Shown here piece by piece: positions 61,509 through 64,000 of a stretch of 64,000 nt of DNA. Source of the stretch: Myrmaecium sp. VS I D KN 1. Lineage: Eukaryota > Ascomycota > Dothideomycetes > Valsariales > Valsariaceae. The notes below the pieces were generated by a model that was given only the letters and a program-made list of their open reading frames with translations, had not been told where the DNA came from and did no database searches. The stretch covers positions 1,302,001 through 1,366,000 of the forward strand of contig JADQAV010000002.1 of the NCBI GenBank assembly GCA_019775845.1, written 5' to 3'. The position numbers and the translations under genes were made by a program. How positions within the stretch are numbered: position 1 is the stretch's first letter; every line of letters starts with the position of its first letter.

Positions 61509-64000
61509 CTACATAACCGTCATCAACTTCATTTGCGTAGCCAGTTCGTTGTCCGTCGTATGGAAGATCTGGCTGAGTGGCGGCTGCTTCGGGCTCTGAA
61601 TGGGACTCGAATAGAGACCTTCTGCTTCCCTCATAACCTCCTTTACTTTCCGCATAAGGCCATTGACGTAAGGTACGATATGGCGCAGAGTTGCGGTATC
61701 AAAGGGGACTTTTTTAGTTGGCGAAGGGGGTTGCGAGCCGTTGAGTGATCCAGAGGTGCTTTTGCGCTTTTGGAGCGCTTCTATCACAGAGAGTGCCACA
61801 GCTTCCGAGTTTTTTCGGGGACGAGTGCCAGTTGATAAAGGCTTCGGTTGGTTGGGAGTGATTTCGTCATGATCTCCAGTTATATGGGAAGTCTTAGAGA
61901 AGATGTCCTGGTGAGGATCAAATATTGTTTTGCGTCTCGGTTGCGAAGGTGGTACAAAGGGGTTTGATCCACTGCTGATTTCGGGTTTTGAAGTGAAGCT
62001 AGGTCTACGCCTTGCTTTGCTTGTGGCGGGTGAAGGTGGCTTGAATTCCTCGAACTCGCCCAGATCGATTCCTGGAGACGAGGATGGAGAAAGCTGCGGA
62101 GGAGCCGAAACCTCATCTGCTTCTTGGTCTGCGAGATCAATCATCGCATCGACTTCTTGCCAGACGCTTAAATAGGGCCCGGACAGAATCCCCAGAAATT
62201 GAGCTCGGATTCGAAGTTCTTTAAGCTCTTCGATGAGGAGACCCCACTCACGAAGAAGTCCAATATTGGCCAGAACGTTGCTTTGTTGCTCTCGAATGCT
62301 CTTGGGGACGACCATCGTGCTGAGACCACTGTCGATACGTTGTTCATTGTCTTTGTTGGCCTCCGCGGGTGTATCGGTGGGTTCGCTGAAATCGAAGTCA
62401 TCATTCCAATCCTCCGTTACGCCTTTACTGCCCACACCCCAAGTACCGAATTTGTTCGTGACGACAGCACTTCGGTTGCTGAAGAGATCGGGCACCACAG
62501 GCACGCTTTGACTCCGAGCATGCAGACCGCTGGGAACGCGTCGGCCCAAGGAGCGACTGCCACGTCCATCCGTGTCCTTTTTCCCGTGCACCGTCTTAGG
62601 TCGTGGGGGCGTTCTCGTCCCAGGGCTTTTGTCAGACGATGGCTTCTCGGACCAATCGAATATACTGCTTCTTTTATCCTTCTCACCAGGGTCCACGAAC
62701 AAATGCTTTGACGAAGGACTAGGTCCAGGTGTATCAAGCAGGCGAGGATTGCTCCTTCTCAAGCATAGAGAGGTGGCCACATGAGTCATCGGCAGCTGGA
62801 CATCCTCATGATCCCACCCACAATCATCGTCGAATGACCACCTACTATCGTCATCTTCCGCCATTCCATCCCAGGCCAGCATGCCGAGATTGAGAGGTTT
62901 TGGCATGTCCGGGGGAGAAGAGGGAATGGCAGGTGGAATAAGCGAAGAAGCAGACGCATGCACCGTCTTTGTAGGAACCCTCTCTTCTAACCCAATTCTC
63001 CGTGGAGTCGACCCGCAGTCTCGCTCTCCATTAACAGCACCCGTCTGGGAACCGTGGTATCGGTTATCGAAGGCATACATAGGCGACGGGCTCCCAGAGG
63101 TTCGGCTCGTACTTGTCAATGGCGGGGATTCATCAAAAATGGTTTCGATGCGAGGTCCACAAGCCCCAGACGTGCTCCTTGTTCCTCGAGTTCGCAACGA
63201 ATCATATACGGTGTCGCTCTGGAAATCCAAGTCTTCCTCGTCCCCTGATACTAATCCGCGAGCATCTGTGTCAGAACCAACTAATGTCGAGGCAGGCTCG
63301 GAAGGTGTGACGGAGTAACGCTTCGTGCGTTCACCGGCATATTGTATTGACGTCGGTGAAGGTACCGTCGGCTTCTGACCATTATCAATGTCATTGAGAG
63401 ACCCTCGCTGTGTTGTGGGAGGTGACGAGGTATTGGCTGCATCTCCGGTTTCTTGAGATTGACGGGACCGGGCTTCAGAAGACGAGTCTGCGGAGGAAAC
63501 AGTATGTACCTGCTGAGAAAATGAGGGGCCTGCACATGACGTACGGACTTGACCGCGCTTCGGATCCGGGATCTCATGTTGTCGAGCTGGTCTCTCCGAC
63601 TCTCCTCGAGCAGTGTCACTCAATCTGCTTCCCAGTGCATGGAGTGCCGTAGAGCTCCGCCTGCTAGCTCGGCGCGTCAACTTGGTGCCGTGTGACCTAT
63701 TGCTCACTTTGGAACTATTTGACCCAAGAGAAAATATGTCACCGAGGGAAAAGGACCTTCTCGAATGACTCACGCTGCTGTTGTCTTTCTGGTGACCCAG
63801 GCTGCTGTCCACCCAAGAGGGAAAAGAAGATGCTTGAGAGAAGACACTGTCGATCCCTAACGGAGTTGCTGGTCTGCTCTCCAGGTATATGCTGTCCCCT
63901 CCCCGACTTGACGTTTCATCAAAATCCGGGCCCGAAGTCTTGATATGTTTGGCGAGGACAAGAGTCGGCTGATATTTTCCATCCGGATAGATCCGTTTTA
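61509..64000 (-). CDS. Uncharacterised fungal protein, 5' end beyond the window
   Basis: The minus frame is open from 64000 to the stop at 61509, at least 830 residues; no start is visible. The first visible part (RIYPDGKYQPTLVLAKHIKT) may be the end of a folded region. Most of the rest is Ser/Thr/Pro/Arg-rich and disordered. A helical block (LREWGLLIEELKELRIRAQF, SGPYLSVWQEVDAMIDLADQ) lies in the C-terminal third, and the end is LRHIVPYVNGLMRKVKEVMR, then a short tail. I do not recognise the family. Long disorder plus a compact helical C-terminal block suggests a signalling or scaffold role, which is inference. Confidence 0.75.
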   Translation of the reverse strand, partial: KRIYPDGKYQPTLVLAKHIKTSGPDFDETSSRGGDSIYLESRPATPLGIDSVFSQASSFPSWVDSSLGHQKDNSSVSHSRRSFSLGDIFSLGSNSSKVSNRSHGTKLTRRASRRSSTALHALGSRLSDTARGESERPARQHEIPDPKRGQVRTSCAGPSFSQQVHTVSSADSSSEARSRQSQETGDAANTSSPPTTQRGSLNDIDNGQKPTVPSPTSIQYAGERTKRYSVTPSEPASTLVGSDTDARGLVSGDEEDLDFQSDTVYDSLRTRGTRSTSGACGPRIETIFDESPPLTSTSRTSGSPSPMYAFDNRYHGSQTGAVNGERDCGSTPRRIGLEERVPTKTVHASASSLIPPAIPSSPPDMPKPLNLGMLAWDGMAEDDDSRWSFDDDCGWDHEDVQLPMTHVATSLCLRRSNPRLLDTPGPSPSSKHLFVDPGEKDKRSSIFDWSEKPSSDKSPGTRTPPRPKTVHGKKDTDGRGSRSLGRRVPSGLHARSQSVPVVPDLFSNRSAVVTNKFGTWGVGSKGVTEDWNDDFDFSEPTDTPAEANKDNEQRIDSGLSTMVVPKSIREQQSNVLANIGLLREWGLLIEELKELRIRAQFLGILSGPYLSVWQEVDAMIDLADQEADEVSAPPQLSPSSSPGIDLGEFEEFKPPSPATSKARRRPSFTSKPEISSGSNPFVPPSQPRRKTIFDPHQDIFSKTSHITGDHDEITPNQPKPLSTGTRPRKNSEAVALSVIEALQKRKSTSGSLNGSQPPSPTKKVPFDTATLRHIVPYVNGLMRKVKEVMREAEGLYSSPIQSPKQPPLSQIFHTTDNELATQMKLMTVM

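Overview
The window is nuclear DNA of a filamentous ascomycete (Pezizomycotina), most likely Eurotiomycetes. The genes are separated and monocistronic, with mostly short GT-AG introns. The predicted proteins match fungal families, including PEX20, which is found only in fungi, and TACTCCG-type intergenic motifs common in Eurotiales occur here. The species cannot be named from the sequence alone. All exon boundaries were placed by hand from reading frame, splice consensus and remembered family sequences; no alignment or database search was run.

Layout. 1-148: 5' end of a gene that looks like ERB1 (minus). 567-4220: PRP5 RNA helicase (plus). 4931-5890: small N-myristoylated-type protein (minus). 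7522-9811: C2H2 zinc-finger regulator with a Cys/Asp-rich N-terminal half (plus). 11398-12082: ribosomal protein L35 (minus). 12666-13555: Golgi SNARE GOS1 (plus). 13759-14898: ATP10 (minus). 15619-17931: homeobox regulator (minus), followed by 4.5 kb of gene-free, repeat-rich DNA. 22416-23311: glycerol-3-phosphatase-like HAD enzyme (minus). 24047-25800: nucleolar GTPase NUG1 (plus). 26304-28201: P5C dehydrogenase (plus). 29651-30240: ribosomal protein L26 (minus). 30680-34856: very large C2H2/AT-hook protein (plus). 35266-35403: OST4 (minus). 35919-37102: TMA46/DFRP1-type CCCH protein (plus). 37991-40029: FAD monooxygenase (plus). 40360-42108: PRP31 (minus). 42517-44623: CLF1 (plus). 45726-47800: Zn2Cys6 regulator (minus). 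50347-51817: glyoxylate/hydroxypyruvate-type reductase (minus). 52936-54265: PEX20 (minus). 55010-56276: SEC13 (plus). 57460-59761: F-box protein (minus). 61509-64000: partial unknown protein (minus).

Most genes are housekeeping: splicing (PRP5, PRP31, CLF1), ribosome and translation (L35, L26, NUG1, TMA46, probably ERB1), secretion and glycosylation (GOS1, SEC13, OST4), peroxisome import (PEX20), mitochondria (ATP10, P5C dehydrogenase) and regulators. There is no operon and no convincing metabolic gene cluster; the lone FAD monooxygenase has no biosynthetic neighbours. I saw no transposon, viral relic, CRISPR array, rRNA or convincing tRNA.

Points of most interest: two genes (RPL35, SEC13) whose first coding exon is only the start codon; a six-base final exon in RPL35; the divergent PRP31/CLF1 promoter; the lipidated small protein; the Cys/Asp-rich C2H2 regulator; the 1,352-residue chromatin-type protein with an unfamiliar domain; a monooxygenase with Glu in place of the DG-motif Asp; and a recurring GTAC-rich intergenic motif.
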